From Athripsodes cinereus (taxonomy: Eukaryota > Arthropoda > Insecta > Trichoptera > Leptoceridae), in the NCBI GenBank assembly GCA_947579605.1, contig OX388317.1, positions 23,207,384-23,271,383 of the forward strand: DNA of 64,000 bases. Reading direction: 5' to 3'. This document shows, in pieces, positions 11,872 through 23,275 of the stretch. Position numbers and translations under genes: made by a program. Below the pieces are notes generated by a model. The model was not told the origin of the DNA, did not search any database, and worked only from the letters and a program-made list of their open reading frames with translations. The number at the start of each line of letters is the position of its first letter. Position 1 is the first letter of the stretch.

Positions 11872-13161
11872 CGAGGGCAGTCCGATAAGTACTTAGCCTC
11901 GGCGCTCGACGGCACCACTATCGCAAGAAAAATATACCATCGTGAAGTACATTCTTGTAGATAGCTTTTGTCGAAATTTCAGCCGAATCAGGCTCATAGT
12001 TTTGTTTAGACCGCATCTGGAAGCGGGCGGGTCCACTGATTTTAGAAAAATGGAAAAAGAGCAATATCGGTTGGTGATTCGATTCTTGTTTTTGGAAGGG
12101 AAATCGCTAAGTGAAATCAAAGAGCGCTTGGATGCTGTGTACGGTGTCTCTTCTTCTTCGATAGCGATCGTCAAAAATTGGTTTACGAGTTTCGACGTGG
12201 TCGTGCGTCGGTTTTTAACAAGTCACGCCCAGGTGCCCTGAAAATGGCTACCACGGAGGATAACGTCACAAAAAAATCATGATATCGTATTGGCAGACCG
12301 CCAATTGAAGGTGCGTGAGATAGCTAAGATAATTGGCATCTCAAAAAACCACATAAGTTATATCATTCATGAAATTTTGGACATGAGAAAGTTCTCGGCG
12401 CAATGGGTGCCGCGATTTCTCACTCCGGACAACAAGCGCAACCGTGAGACCACTTCAGAGCAGTGTTTGACGCTGTGTAAGACCAATCCGAAAGAGTTTC
12501 TGCGTCGTTTCGTGACCGTTGACAAAACATGGATCCACTGGTATTCACCAGAGACCAAGGAACAGTCGAAACAGTGGACTTTACCCGGCGAACGTACTCC
12601 GAAGATGGTGAAGACTGTCTTATCGGCCGGAGAGGTGATGGCCACTGTTTTCTGGGATTCACAAGGTGTGATCTACTTCCACCACCTGGAAAATTATAAA
12701 ACGATCACAGGGCTCTACTATGCCGAATCGCAGAAAAAAACTGCCCCGTTCGACGAAAAAAACTGCCCCGTTCGACGAAAAAAAGTGTTCTTCCATCATG
12801 ACAATGTACCGGCTTACACCCTCGCCATTGCCACGGACAAATTGTTCGAATTGGGTTACGAACTGCTGGTCCATCCACCGTATTCTCCAGATTTGGTCTC
12901 GTGCGACTTTTTTTTGTTTCCAAACTTGAAAAAATCACTCACCGGGCAGAAATTTAAGTCGAATTAGGAGGTCATCGCCACCATGGAGGCCGATTTTGCA
13001 GACCTCGAGAAAACGTATTTTTTAGACGGGTTAAAGAAGTTGGAACATCGCTGGGTCAAGTGTATCGAGCTAAAAGGAGACTATGTTGAAAAATAAATCG
13101 CCACTTTTCCAAAATTTTAAATTTTTCTTATGTAGGCTTAGTACTTATCGGACCGCCCTCG
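11872..13161 (+). mobile_element. mariner element with TIRs
   Basis: 1290 bases with terminal inverted repeats of about 27-28 bp that start CGAGGGC(A/G)GTCCGATAAG. The 3' side is followed by the target TA, while the 5' TA appears as GA. Copy 1 of the duplication has the uninterrupted sequence ATTAATGTATATGTGC, which proves the insertion site. Size and termini fit Tc1/mariner (mariner branch). Confidence 0.92.
12050..13096 (+). pseudogene. mariner transposase, broken
   Basis: Begins with a helix-turn-helix (EQYRLVIRFLFLEGKS) and includes a second HTH (VREIAKIIGISKNHIS). The DDE/D core is recognisable in TVDKTWIHWY, FHHDNVPAY and YSPDLVSCDFF (D,D34D type). Breaks: a frameshift after KNWFTSF near 12190-12290, a short in-place duplication of a CCCGTTCGACG unit near 12745-12780, and a stop near 12965. 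The last segment to 13096 ends GDYVEK. It cannot make an active transposase. Confidence 0.9.
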
Positions 13162-13604
13162 TATATGTGCATCATTTTAAAATGTCAATAAAAAGTATCA
13201 ATCGAAATGGTTTTATATTTCTTTAAACTTTACTTATTCCTTTTGTCTACAGAAGCCTTTAGGTTTTGGGTTTTCTGTGGATGCGTGTGGGTATCGGGAT
13301 GGGTGGGTGTCCTGGGGGGGGGGAGATGTCGAATTTGGGTAGTGCGACATTCATGTCTGTAATGGGGCTTTTTTATTGTGTGTTGTTTATTTTTTCAATA
13401 TGTATATGTTGTACCTGTTGGCTTGTATATGTTAGAAACAAATGATTTTTTTTTCAATAATAACTTTAATACATAATATATAATGTCCTAGTAGTATAGG
13501 TATATGATTTTATGTTTTTTCAGTAGGTAAGTTGCAATCAAAATTATTAGATGTTTTAATGATATAAATGGCCACGAATACGATGTTATCCTCTTTATTT
13601 ACAG

Positions 13605-13801
13605 GAAAGTGTTCCATCAAACTGAATTCTGCTGGGCGTCGCAATCTGTTTCATGAAAATTACAAATACGTGGTTCACTATCAGAGTGCCAAAAGTAATA
13701 AGATAAGATGGAGATGTTCCAAAGGATTTCCTCTCTGCACAGCATCTGTCACCACTTTAAAAGGACAATTAGTTGATATCAAAGGACCTCATACGCATTG
13801 A
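13605..13801 (+). CDS. mod(mdg4): FLYWCH terminal exon 4 (duplicate copy 2)
   Basis: 64 residues behind the same acceptor as its sister (CTCTTTATTTACAG) and ending at HTH. W35, C37, C44, H62 and H64 are kept. The second cysteine of the sister's CC pair is Ser here (C38S), and H57 is Asp. The two exons are 3264 bases apart. The frame has stayed open despite two large insertions in the flanks, which suggests both copies were useful after duplication. Confidence 0.83.
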
Positions 13802-13812
13802 ATGGAAACGTT

Positions 13813-14790
13813 TTTAAGTCTTTTAATTGAGTATTTATTTATTTATTTTATTCTTCACTGTACATTGGTTTCAATATTACAAAACAGTAGTATTTTTCCA
13901 AAAATAATGTTTTCCATATAGGCCAATTCGTAAAAATGATATCAAAATGTTATAGAAGAGCAGTAGGAAGCATTGATTTAAATAAATTAATGAAATCATT
14001 TGGGATTTTTCTGGCTATTTTTTGTAGTTAATTTAGGTTGAAATATTTTAGAACAATATTGTATAAAATATACTTTTACATTTAATAAAGAGTTTAAAAT
14101 TGTTAATTTTTTTTAAAGCTTAAAAAGACGTATAAAACATTTTGTAGTTGTAAGAACCGTAAATGAAATGAAATTCTAATTTTATAGTTATGGTCTCCAA
14201 AACAATGCTTGTCCAAACATTTCGAGTCGCCACTTAGCCAAAGTTTTTTTTGGTTTGTCATGAATAAAACCTCTTCATTTAGTACTTCTGATCCTCTTAG
14301 TTTCCGTTGTTGAAAGATGTTTTTTGTGAAAGTGTTGTTGTTTAGAAAAAAAGGTAAAATAGTGATTTGAAGGTTGAGACATGAATGATTTTAAATTACC
14401 ATAATTATACCTAAGCGCCCCCATAGGCTTAGCTCAAAATCTGTGTTTCTTTTATTTTATCTCAATATCTGCGTTTCTTTATATTAGTAAGTTAAGGTGT
14501 TCAGTTTGTTGTCGATGAAATTAGCCAGCGGTGGTAGGATACTAAAAACGGATTGCCACAAGGTTCGGTTTTCGGGTCACTTTTTTCCATAACATCTAGT
14601 ATAAAGAATTGTAACTAACTGGATATATATAGCTTACCTGCTGAGATCGCCTTGGCCAAAAGCTGTTATGGTCTCAGGGCATGATGATAATTTTAGAATA
14701 ATAATAATATAATTTTCAATTATTCTCCCAACATCTACGTAATTTTTGAAAAAAATCATACTAACAATAATTTTGTTTCTAATTTTACAG
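13813..14790. other. AT-rich spacer
   Basis: Low-complexity intron. Only a short dispersed repeat at 14636-14706 stands out. Confidence 0.45.
14636..14706 (+). repeat. Short dispersed repeat (TGAGATCGCCTTGG family)
   Basis: The block CTGAGATCGCCTTGGCCAAA plus TGTTATGGTCTCAG recurs near 27456-27535 and, more decayed, near 23893-23930. Two copies run into AATAATAAT. Possibly a LINE 3' tail; class unknown. Confidence 0.5.
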
Positions 14791-14972
14791 CTGGGTACAT
14801 ACCAATTCCGAATACGACAGCTAAAATAGTGCTGGACCAGAAACTGTTTTCTTCTGTGGACAATACTGTCAAGAAGAAGTGGTGGAGATGTTTCCATACT
14901 AAGTGTAAGGTGACTGCCGTCACTATAGACGCTAAGCTGGTTAGGTATGCAGGAAAACACAACCATAAATAG
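14791..14972 (+). CDS. mod(mdg4): FLYWCH terminal exon 5 (short finger, C-x4-C)
   Basis: 59 residues, the shortest complete exon of the array, after acceptor TTTCTAATTTTACAG. Starts GYIPIP and has W30-W31-R-C33, C38, H56-N-H58. The spacing between the zinc cysteines is only four residues, whereas its neighbours have seven, so three residues of the finger loop are missing with the frame kept. AATAAA follows at 15052. It may bind zinc in an altered way, or be losing function. Confidence 0.8.
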
Positions 14973-16264
14973 ATAAAATTAACCGTGGGTTATTATAATG
15001 TTTGTACATGTGTGTGATTTGGTGTTAATTTTAATATTAGCTGTATTTCATAATAAATAGTTACTATTTTGTAGTGATTTAATGTTTTTAACTTATGTAA
15101 AAGTATTAAAAGATTTTCAACAAAATATTGTCAACAGTTGTAATAAAAATATATTTATCGTTTTATCTAGTTACTCTAAATATTGTAAATTTAATCGTGA
15201 AAAAGAGTTGTACGTTTCATTAAAAAAATGTATTATACTCGTATGATATGGTAAAAGTTTTTTTTTGTAAAATAATGCTTTTTATTGTGTTTAATCCTTT
15301 CTATTTTCCTTAGCATGTGACACTATTTATTAATTATATTTGTAAATACTTAATATTGTCTGACTAATTGTTTTCATTCAAACATTAAAAAATCTGCTTG
15401 AATTTTTAGCTTTTAGTTTGATAATTTCTATAATTTTATTGTTAGATGCCACAGCAGTGTTTCTGCCACAAAACAGCCCTATGGTTATTATGGTTAACAT
15501 TTTTTAGATAAAAAAAAGAACTGGGTTTGTTATAAATTTGGTAATACATTTATACTTATGTCATGAAAGCGAATTGGTCAGGAGCAGGATTCTAGTGTTT
15601 TAAAAATGTTCTGTGGAGATAATTTTCATATTAAATTCAGCGACGAGGCTGAATGTCTCAGTGTTTGTTGGCACGGAGAATACAGTTTTCATGTTTATTA
15701 CATGCAGTTGGTATGCTGGCTACCGTCTTGATACCCCGTGGTGGTATAGAAGTGTTTGTAAAAATGTCAAATTTAACATTTATAATCCACTGGTCAAAGC
15801 AACGCTGTAAATAGGAGAACAGTGTCGTTCTCTGGCGCCATCAAGTGTTTCAAATAATTAAGATGCTGTTAGTTAAGAACTAAAAAAATACGGATAAGGA
15901 TATTATTGGGATCGGCGATCACACCATGGGTAAAGTTCACCTAAACCAGTCTAAGACGATTCGTAAGCATCGCAATACCTTTCCTGTTTCCTACTAAAGG
16001 GAGTTTACATAATCTGTTAGTTGTGCAGATGAAGTGTCTCTTGAGTAATATTCTTAATATCTTCACGCAGGTGTGAATACCTGTCAAGTAAAATGCTAAA
16101 ACCCGATTTTAATCCAGAATATCCTATTTGAAAATCTGAAGCTCAAACATCAGCTGTCCAACATATTTTCGTCAAAAAAAATCGAGTAGGTGTCATATAT
16201 TTTTTGTGTCATTTTAAATAATTAAAATTGACGTGATTCAACTAAATAATCCCTGTAATTTCAG
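14973..16264. other. AT-rich spacer with one dispersed repeat
   Basis: Holds a copy of the 200-bp dispersed family at 15597-15762. The open frame at 15613-15810 is that repeat read through and is not a gene. Confidence 0.5.
15597..15762 (+). repeat. Dispersed ~200-bp family (call it Z), copy
   Basis: Shows the family blocks: AGCGA(C/T)GAGG, GAATGTC, GGCACG, CAGTTGGTATGCTGGCTACC and CGTGGTGGTATAGA. Decayed. Unclassified repeat, perhaps a SINE or LINE 3' end. Confidence 0.5.
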
Positions 16265-16452
16265 CGGAATACATACCAACATCCGAGACATCAGGTAAAT
16301 TCTTCTTGAATGGCACTATGATGACATGCTATACTAGTTCCGGCAATAAGAAGTGGTGGAAATGTCCAATGTATAGGAAAAACAAATGTCCTATTACGGC
16401 AGTTACATTAGAAGGGAAACTTGTGAAAGTTAGCGGGGGGCACAACCATTAA
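16265..16452 (+). CDS. mod(mdg4): FLYWCH terminal exon 6
   Basis: 61 residues after acceptor CCCTGTAATTTCAG, leading bases CG. Opens EYIPTS; a Gly-Lys pair at 10-11, F12 and L14 lead to W30-W31-K-C33, C-x7-C41, then H59-N-H61 directly before the stop. It is the regular-spaced counterpart of exon 5 (both have the YIP start and KKWW). C21 in the MTC motif is shared with exons 8-11. Confidence 0.83.
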
Positions 16453-17801
16453 GGACCTTTATACGGCTGCCCTGCATTAGTTTTTTATTGTAGTGCCACA
16501 TGCCACACTCCAGGGGGCCTAAAATGGGCACATTGAGCAATTCATCTACAAATTATTCATTTCCCGAATTGCCAGCAGATCCGTAGCAATCCCTCTAATT
16601 TTCGTAAAATGGTCACGATTGTACGCGATTCACCCGCAATTCATTTCATCAAATGATTCATATTTGGTGAAATGTTGCCGTTAAATCGTTTTACAATTCC
16701 TTATATGATCCTATTATGATTAAGTGGCCTTTTTAGCCCCCCAGATATTTGTTATTCTAGTAAGTTCTGCCAGAATATAAAGCAACATAAAACTCTAACC
16801 CTTTCCTTAACTTTGTCCAACATGTTCAATCACATACATAAACATATCTTCTTCCTTTTGTCCAAGTTGGGTCAGGAGCCCACCTTGATGCTTCCTGTAA
16901 AAGTTTTCAGTAAACTATCACAGAAATGTTAATTGTGCTATTAATTGTTAAAAAAAATTCTCCTTGGAGTCCCCGGCAAAGAATAGTTCTCCCACTCTTT
17001 TATTGGTTTTCGAGTATCCTTAATCTTCAGTTCAGCGATGAGGTATAACGACACCACTCTGATTGTCTTAACTTATTATTGGCACGCAGAGGACAAACTG
17101 CAGTCCATCACATGCGGATAGCTTGTCCGTTGGCTACCCTTGTGGTAAACGCCGTGATGGTATAGATACATAGCTTTTTTTTATTTGATTTAACTGCTAA
17201 TTGTGGGTGCGATGTAATCGCAGAACATCGATACTTTACTTTAATAAATTTAATACATCTTCTTTATTAAAACTTCTTTCATTTTAATTGAAATTCCCTT
17301 TCCCTCCCTCGCATTGTGTTTTAGTACTCTTTGTTGTTTTTATATTTTCTTTTCATATTTTTTAGTTACAATTTTAATATTATTACGCATATGTAATAAT
17401 TGTTATATGTAAATTAGTATTGATTTTTTATATGTAACTACTTCGATTAAGAGGCTCTTCACAACGTTATATTGTGTACCCATGTGGTGTTATCACTATA
17501 AGATTTATGATGTTTAAATTGTTGTACCATGAAACATTTTGTATATTATGTACGTATGCTCATTAAATATTATGAACAAAGAAACATTTTTTTATCCATC
17601 TTTTCCTATTTCTATTATCCTTGATGAGCATACAAATAAAATTCTCTATTCTGTCATAGAGAATAAGATACCATAAGATTTTCAACAATTATGATGTTCT
17701 CAGAAGTACGTACTATTTTTTTTAATCGTATATTGATATATTTTTGTTTTAAATTGTTTATTCTCAGACGTTAATTATTTTTTATTTATTTTTTATTGCA
17801 G
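16453..17801. other. Spacer with a well-preserved Z repeat
   Basis: Apart from the Z repeat at 16960-17168 the sequence is ordinary AT-rich intron. No gene seen. Confidence 0.5.
16960..17168 (+). repeat. Dispersed Z family, best copy
   Basis: Runs from GAGTCCCCGGCAAAGAATAG through TTCAGCGATGAGG and GGCACGCAGAGG to GCCGTGATGGTATAGAT. Related copies lie near 23276-23605, 61985-62170 (+), and 26515-26680, 49010-49215, 49725-49945 (-). The 3' half alone occurs near 32700, 36925, 42437, 52365 and 58880. Confidence 0.65.
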
Positions 17802-18019
17802 TTATGTGTATACCATTGTCGAATGGCAAAACTAAATTATTTTTGGATTCTCAACCCATGGTCTGCACAAAGAGTCTTCCTAATGGTAAAAAATGGTGGA
17901 AATGTTCCAAATATAGGACAAATGGTTGTAATATTATGGTTGTCACGATAGAAGACATCGTAGTTAAGAAAAGCGGTTTTCATAATCATCCAGTAAACTC
18001 AATGGAACATAGTACTTAA
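17802..18019 (+). CDS. mod(mdg4): FLYWCH terminal exon 7
   Basis: 71 residues after acceptor TTTTTATTGCAG, leading bases TT. Begins MCIPLS; the ATG is the third base onward of the exon, so a standalone start is possible but unlikely. Core: F13, W31-W32-K-C34, C-x7-C42, H60-N-H62, then a nine-residue tail (PVNSMEHST) longer than in its neighbours. It belongs to the xIP group (exons 5-8). Confidence 0.82.
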
Positions 18020-19339
18020 TATGTTATTTTAAACATAACAATGCAGAGTTAAAGTTCAAAATAGTTTTATTAGTTAATAATGAAGCACGATTGTGATTAT
18101 TTATATCTGCTCCTTAGATTTCATTCCACGTAAACAAATTCGTTTAATATTTCAACGAAATTGTTAAATGAAAGTTTTAGTGAATCTATCTTTAGATAAC
18201 CTTAGTACTCGTAGTTATCGCGACTTGCACCATATTTTGTTTTATACTTTATTCCTTGGTCATGGCTATATATATGTACGACCTATCCACATCGGCCCTA
18301 TTATGACTGTACAGTGCAACATTAGCGGTGCTTAAATTAATTTTAAAATGTTAGTCGACACACATCTTGAATCATCAATTTTTATTATTGTTTTCCTTAA
18401 ATTGGTGAATGAAAAACGTGCTAATAAGACTATGACATACACAAGAAATGTGCAAAGGAATATTGAAATGAAACGAAGATATTTATTTAAATAATTATAT
18501 TGTTTATTTATTTCTGCATAAAGGTATTTAAATATTCTCAGAGTATGTATAGTCACTTGATGATTTAAAATGAGATACGATCATAAGAACAATAATTTAA
18601 ATCAGCTTTGACCTTAACTATACGTGAACACAAAAACTTTCAGTTCACATTCACAATTTAAAAAATAAAACGCGACTGTTATAATAGATATAACAATGCA
18701 TCTTCTGCAATGGATTGAAGTGGTGGAAGCTTCCAGATCAAAATGAATTTATGGTGGCAACCTTGTCACCACTGCTACCTCACAGCACAGGCCCATTGTC
18801 GCAAATTAGCCTATTTTAGCCTTTAATTTTAAAAGTATTGTTTCCTAGTATTCCACGTAACCTTAAAAAAAAATTAAATGCTTTCTCCATGTACACGAGA
18901 TATCTCTATTATGTACATAGGTGGAACATTATGATATGATTCTAATTTTGTATGTAATGATTATTGTGTAAAAAATATATTTGTCGTTATTAATAAATTA
19001 TTGTGTTTATAAATTTGTTATGCCAAAAATAAAATAATTATTTGCGAAACTGAACAGTATTTGTGTTTATTATATTTTTTATCAATTTATAAATTAAATT
19101 TTTAGCGTAAACACAGACAAAATCAAATCTATGTAAATTGGTATTCATCTTCTAAAATTCATCTTACAAATTGTAAATTTCAAATTTATCTGACGGATTT
19201 GTAATGCATTATTAAAATTTATAGAAATAAATGCACGTATTTGATGAGAGTATATTATATTTTTGTACCTACTTGTCATTAATTTTATATTAAATCTGTC
19301 GGATATGGACGTTATCTTAGTATTCATAGTGAATAACTT
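18020..19339. other. AT-rich spacer
   Basis: No repeat or gene that I recognise. Open frames near 18332-18556 and 19145-19345 are AT-rich chance frames. Confidence 0.4.
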
Positions 19340-20235
19340 CTTCATCTTCAGCCTTTACCGAAATTCCGTCAGTTATGGAGATCACCGCAGATATTTTGTT
19401 GTTGTTAAACTTGGAAATTGTGAAAGGTTGGTTTTGGTTGACTTTTTTCAGTCTCGATTGTACCACATATATATTTAATTAATGTTGCGTTTTGTATCAT
19501 TTTAGAGAAGGTACGGAAGATAAAGAAAAACAAAAAAAAAATTGCCATACAAAAAAATATTAAACCTGGAACGGGGCGAAAGCGCGCAAATTGTGTTATG
19601 TGTGAGAAAAAAAGACAGATCTTTCAGCATTGTTGCGTTTGTTTCAAAAACATTTGTAATGAACATAGTAAAACTATTTGTCTTTTATGCGTATAAAAAA
19701 GACAATTAAGTTGCAGACCACATCCGAGACTTTTTTATTGGCTCCGTCCATTTTATTTGTAGAGTACAAGATTTTAATTTTCGAAAAAAACTTTTTCATC
19801 TCTATTTACTATATTGCATGCTCTCAAAATAACAGTATTATGTCATATTTATATATGTATGTGTGTGTTCTATGAAATGTGCATATGTTTTTATAACAAT
19901 TTTGTTGAAGCCATGTGATGATAAAATATAGTTATGAAAAAAAACGCAATATCTTTCTATTTTATTATTGTCTCTAATGTTGACTGATTTTAAGCAGTAA
20001 TTCATAGATAGGTCTGTTTGTTTTTAAATGTTTTTGTAGCAGGTAAACCGTTATTGTTGAAACCGATAAATATTCATCTTCTATAAATTTTTCTAACATG
20101 GATGCCCGTGTGAGGTACATATAACAGTTTCAAATGCTGATTTATATGTAATATTCTTTTATTTTTTTCATTATCTAGTATTCTCATTAAATACTTTTAT
20201 TATTTTTATTTTTAAGCTATTGATCAAAAACATGT
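19340..20235 (+). repeat. Tandem duplication of a cysteine-rich exon, copy A
   Basis: Flanks and exon match 20672-21480: upstream AAATT(C/T)CGTCAGT(T/A)ATGGAG, downstream TTGCAGACCACATC(C/T)GAGAC, and a far block ending TTTTTAAGCTAT. The unit spans intron, acceptor, exon and 3' flank. Divergence is clearly higher outside the exon than inside it. Confidence 0.8.
19506..19696 (+). CDS. Non-FLYWCH terminal exon: piggyBac-type cysteine-rich domain, copy A
   Basis: 62 residues after acceptor TTGTATCATTTTAG, leading bases AG, in the same phase as the FLYWCH exons. Residues 1-27 are lysine/arginine-rich (KKNKKK; GRKRA). Residues 29-61 hold eight potential zinc ligands: C29-x2-C32-x9-C42-x2-C45-x4-C50-x2-H53-x4-C58-x2-C61, a cross-brace layout. 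This pattern matches the C-terminal cysteine-rich domain of piggyBac-family transposases, which binds transposon ends. No transposase catalytic sequence is nearby, so it looks like a captured module. Alternative: another RING-like two-zinc fold. Confidence 0.68.
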
Positions 20236-20671
20236 GAATTTGATGTGTTGAGGTTCTTTCAATATAATGGATATCCACGAAGTCACACCTGAAAATATAG
20301 ATATTTATATAAATTCCTCACGACATACTTTAAGACAATAAATAATAATATTAATTACGATATAATAACATATTTTGGAACTGTATATACAATAGAAACA
20401 CTATGGACATGAAAATATTTTGGGTAGAATAATTTTCGCTTCGCAAGAAAATGGTTTGCCAAAAATATACCCACATTATAAATTTTAACAGCAATAATGC
20501 GTTGTTAACAGCAATACATACACTTATTGATTAAAATAAGTATATTTTTTGTACTTTTCATTCATTTCATATAAAATCTGTGGACGAAAATTTAGTATAA
20601 TAAAAATAAAATTATTATGCTCTATGCTTTAACTGACAAAATTTATATATTTGTCGTCTCTTTACAAATGA

Positions 20672-21480
20672 ATTAGTCTGATTTCTGTTGAAATTTCGTC
20701 AGTAATGGAGGCACCGTAGATTTTTATTTGTTAAAATTAGAAATTGTTGGTTTTGGGTGATTATTTTTGGTCTCGATTGTAACTCACATATATGTTTAAC
20801 GAATGTTGAATTTATGTTATTCTAGGAAAGAAGCGAAAGAAAAATAAAATCAAAAAAAAATGCGCAACACAAAAAAGTATTAAACCTGGGAAGGGGCGAA
20901 AACGTGCAAATTGCATTATGTGCGAGAAATCTAGAAAGATCTTTCAGTATTGTGGCGTTTGTTTAAAAAATATTTGTAATGAACATAGTAAAACTATTTG
21001 TCTTTTGTGCTTATAAAAAAGTTAATCAAGTTGCAGACCACATCTGAGACTTTTTTATTGGCTCCGTCCATTTCATTGAAGAGTACAAGCTCTTAATTTT
21101 TGTAAAAAGTTCTTCATCTCTTTGTACAATATGGCATGCTGTCATAGTAATAATATCAAGTTATGAAAATAAATGAAAAACTCGCAGTCTCTTTATTTAG
21201 TTTATTATTGTCTCTATTGTCGACTGGATTAAAGCAGTTATTCATAGAGTGGTCTGTATGTTAGAATTTGTTTTTGTAGCAGATGGACCGTTATTACTGA
21301 AATCAATTAGTTTTCATCTACTATGAACATTCTAACAGGGATACCCTTGTGAGGAAGATTCTTTTAAATGCTGATTTATATTTAGTATTTTTTAATTTTT
21401 TAATTATTTTTCATTATGTAGTATTATAATAAAACATTTTTATTATTTTTAATTTTTAAGCTATCGACCAAAAACATGCT
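20672..21480 (+). repeat. Tandem duplication of a cysteine-rich exon, copy B
   Basis: Second copy of the 19340-20235 unit, with several indels in the intron parts. The exon starts are 1320 bases apart. Confidence 0.8.
20826..21016 (+). CDS. Non-FLYWCH terminal exon: piggyBac-type cysteine-rich domain, copy B
   Basis: 62 residues after acceptor TTATGTTATTCTAG, leading bases GA. All eight ligands of copy A are kept at the same positions (C29, C32, C42, C45, C50, H53, C58, C61), and the basic N-terminal stretch is retained as KKRKKNKIKKK. The C-terminal half is nearly identical to copy A (KNICNEHSKTICLLC), while linker residues differ. This pattern suggests selection on the zinc module. The role as an alternative mod(mdg4)-type tail is an inference from position, strand, phase and acceptor. 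Confidence 0.68.
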
Positions 21481-22600
21481 ATTTTCTTATTAATTTCGTA
21501 AAATGTTTACTAAATGTTGAATGTTTGACTTAATGTTGACACGTGAGTAGATAATAAAATTGATTTCAATATTTGAACAGAAAATATATTAAATTTAATT
21601 TTTATACGTTTATTTTGTAAGAATTCATGTTAAACTTTTAATTTATAAAAAAACAGTGTTACTTAAATTAAAATTGCTTGATTATATACATACTTAACAT
21701 TATGCAAATTATAACAGTGTTTTTATACATTTCAAATTTATAGAAGATTTATTTGTAAAGAAAATAACTAATGAATTGAATAAATCATAATATGTAAAAT
21801 TGAAGATGTTTTTTTATTTGAAAATCTTAAGTAATATGGAACTTGTTAATTTCATCGGATGATCAATGAGAATTGTAAAAGTCCCAAAAAAGATGCATTG
21901 ATATCGAAATCATCAATCCATCAGCTCGAGATTGAAAAGAGTAAAAGAATTTTGAAGAGACCTGTATTCAGTAGTAGAGAGACGAGGACTGGCAGGAAGA
22001 AAGTAGTAAATATTCAATCAATTTAGTTAATAGTTAACTTTCTTGATAAAGAAGTTTTTTTGCGCATGCGTTTTATACTCAATAATGTTTAGTTAAAAGG
22101 ACTAGATAGGTGTATTCCAAATTTGTTAGTGACGTTAATGGCGAAAGAAAATTATATAAGCGAGTATTAGCGAAAATGATGATGATGTTGGATGATTCCT
22201 TTCTTTGGCGTCGTTTTACAATCCTTCGACTTAAGGGCGCTGGTGAAAACGGCGGCTTTCATTTTGCTTCTAAACCGTTGATGTTGCTCTGACGCCGCAA
22301 ATCGGTAACCAGTTTATGTCTGAGGACCCTCAACGCTGAAAGCCGATGTGAAAGATCGAAGTGTCCATTAAAAAAAAATAAGATATTAGAACACATATTG
22401 ATTGATATGCAAAATAGGTGAGGACTGATTTGTGAAAATAGTTCGCGAAAAAGATGCCAAATTATAGCCAAAATGTATCTGACGGTCTGGATGATTCTTT
22501 TTCAATACACTGTTCTTTTGTACACAAGATTCCTCTTCCATTGAATGTGGAATGTATGAGAAAATATGATCACTCAACTTAGTAATATTTTCTGTTTCAG
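21481..22600. other. AT-rich spacer with a short dispersed repeat
   Basis: Contains a GGGCGCTGGTGAAAACGG-like block near 22225-22260 that also occurs, diverged, near 57985, 59770 and 63655. No gene seen. The open frame at 22110-22292 reads through this repeat. Confidence 0.45.
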
Positions 22601-22800
22601 TATTGTACATTCCGTTACCACTTAATAAGGCAAAGTTAATAATCGACGGACAGCTTATGACTTGTGTTCAAAATTATGGAATAAAAAAAAGTTGGAGATG
22701 TTTGCAATATAGGAAATATAAGTGTCAAGTGAAAGTTACTACTTATAATGGCAAGATTGTCAGGGAGCTAGGAGAACACAACCATGAGATCAATGTTTGA
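22601..22800 (+). CDS. mod(mdg4): FLYWCH terminal exon 8
   Basis: 65 residues after acceptor ATTTTCTGTTTCAG, leading bases TA. Starts LYIPLP; AKLIIDGQ and MTC (C21) precede W31-R-C33, C-x7-C41 and H59-N-H61, with a four-residue tail EINV. Only one tryptophan stands before the first zinc cysteine (SWRC), as in exons 9-11. AATAAA lies at 22896, 96 bases past the stop. Confidence 0.83.
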
Positions 22801-23275
22801 GAGAAAAATGCATTCTCATGAGTTTCAAATTTAGTTAGTACACACCTAGAAATCAATAGAGTCGTGTATGTCGCAGAGGGTATAATAATTTAACAAATAA
22901 ATTTAGTGCAACTTCAGTTAGAGATTTGTGAAAACATTATAGTGTTATTATAAGTAATTTTAACTCGCGAAACGTCACATTATTTGATAATGTCGCTAGT
23001 GTTACCAAACTAATTATATCTCTGGGCAGGCGAGCCGACAGGTATGTTTATCGATAATCAGTGTTATATTATAATCTAATTATTTCAAGACATGCGCCAA
23101 GTTTCTCCGATGGTTGTGAGGAGCTTTGGACAGAGAGTTCTTATAAGATAGTATTGAACTCAATGCATAGGAACAAACTGAAACTAAAATATATCCTTGT
23201 ATTCGCTTATTGTTCGTATAACCTATAATTCAAAATTAATAAAAGTTTAGTATTCAACTTCTTAATTTATATTTT

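Larger units (their letters stand above)
11543..13812 (+). repeat. Tandem duplication, copy 2 (split by a mariner)
   Basis: 11543-11871 and 13164-13812 match the two halves of copy 1. Here the interruption is a mariner, and the site filled by a LINE in copy 1 is empty. One further difference is a G-rich insert of about 30 bases near 13306-13340. Confidence 0.85.

Noticed and set aside
12367..12938. Minus-strand and out-of-frame ORFs within the mariner
   Set aside because: Shadows of the transposase frame, which carries the recognisable HTH and D,D34D blocks.
14634..14966. Minus-strand frames over exon 5
   Set aside because: They are antisense shadows of the FLYWCH exon; the + frame has the domain and acceptor.
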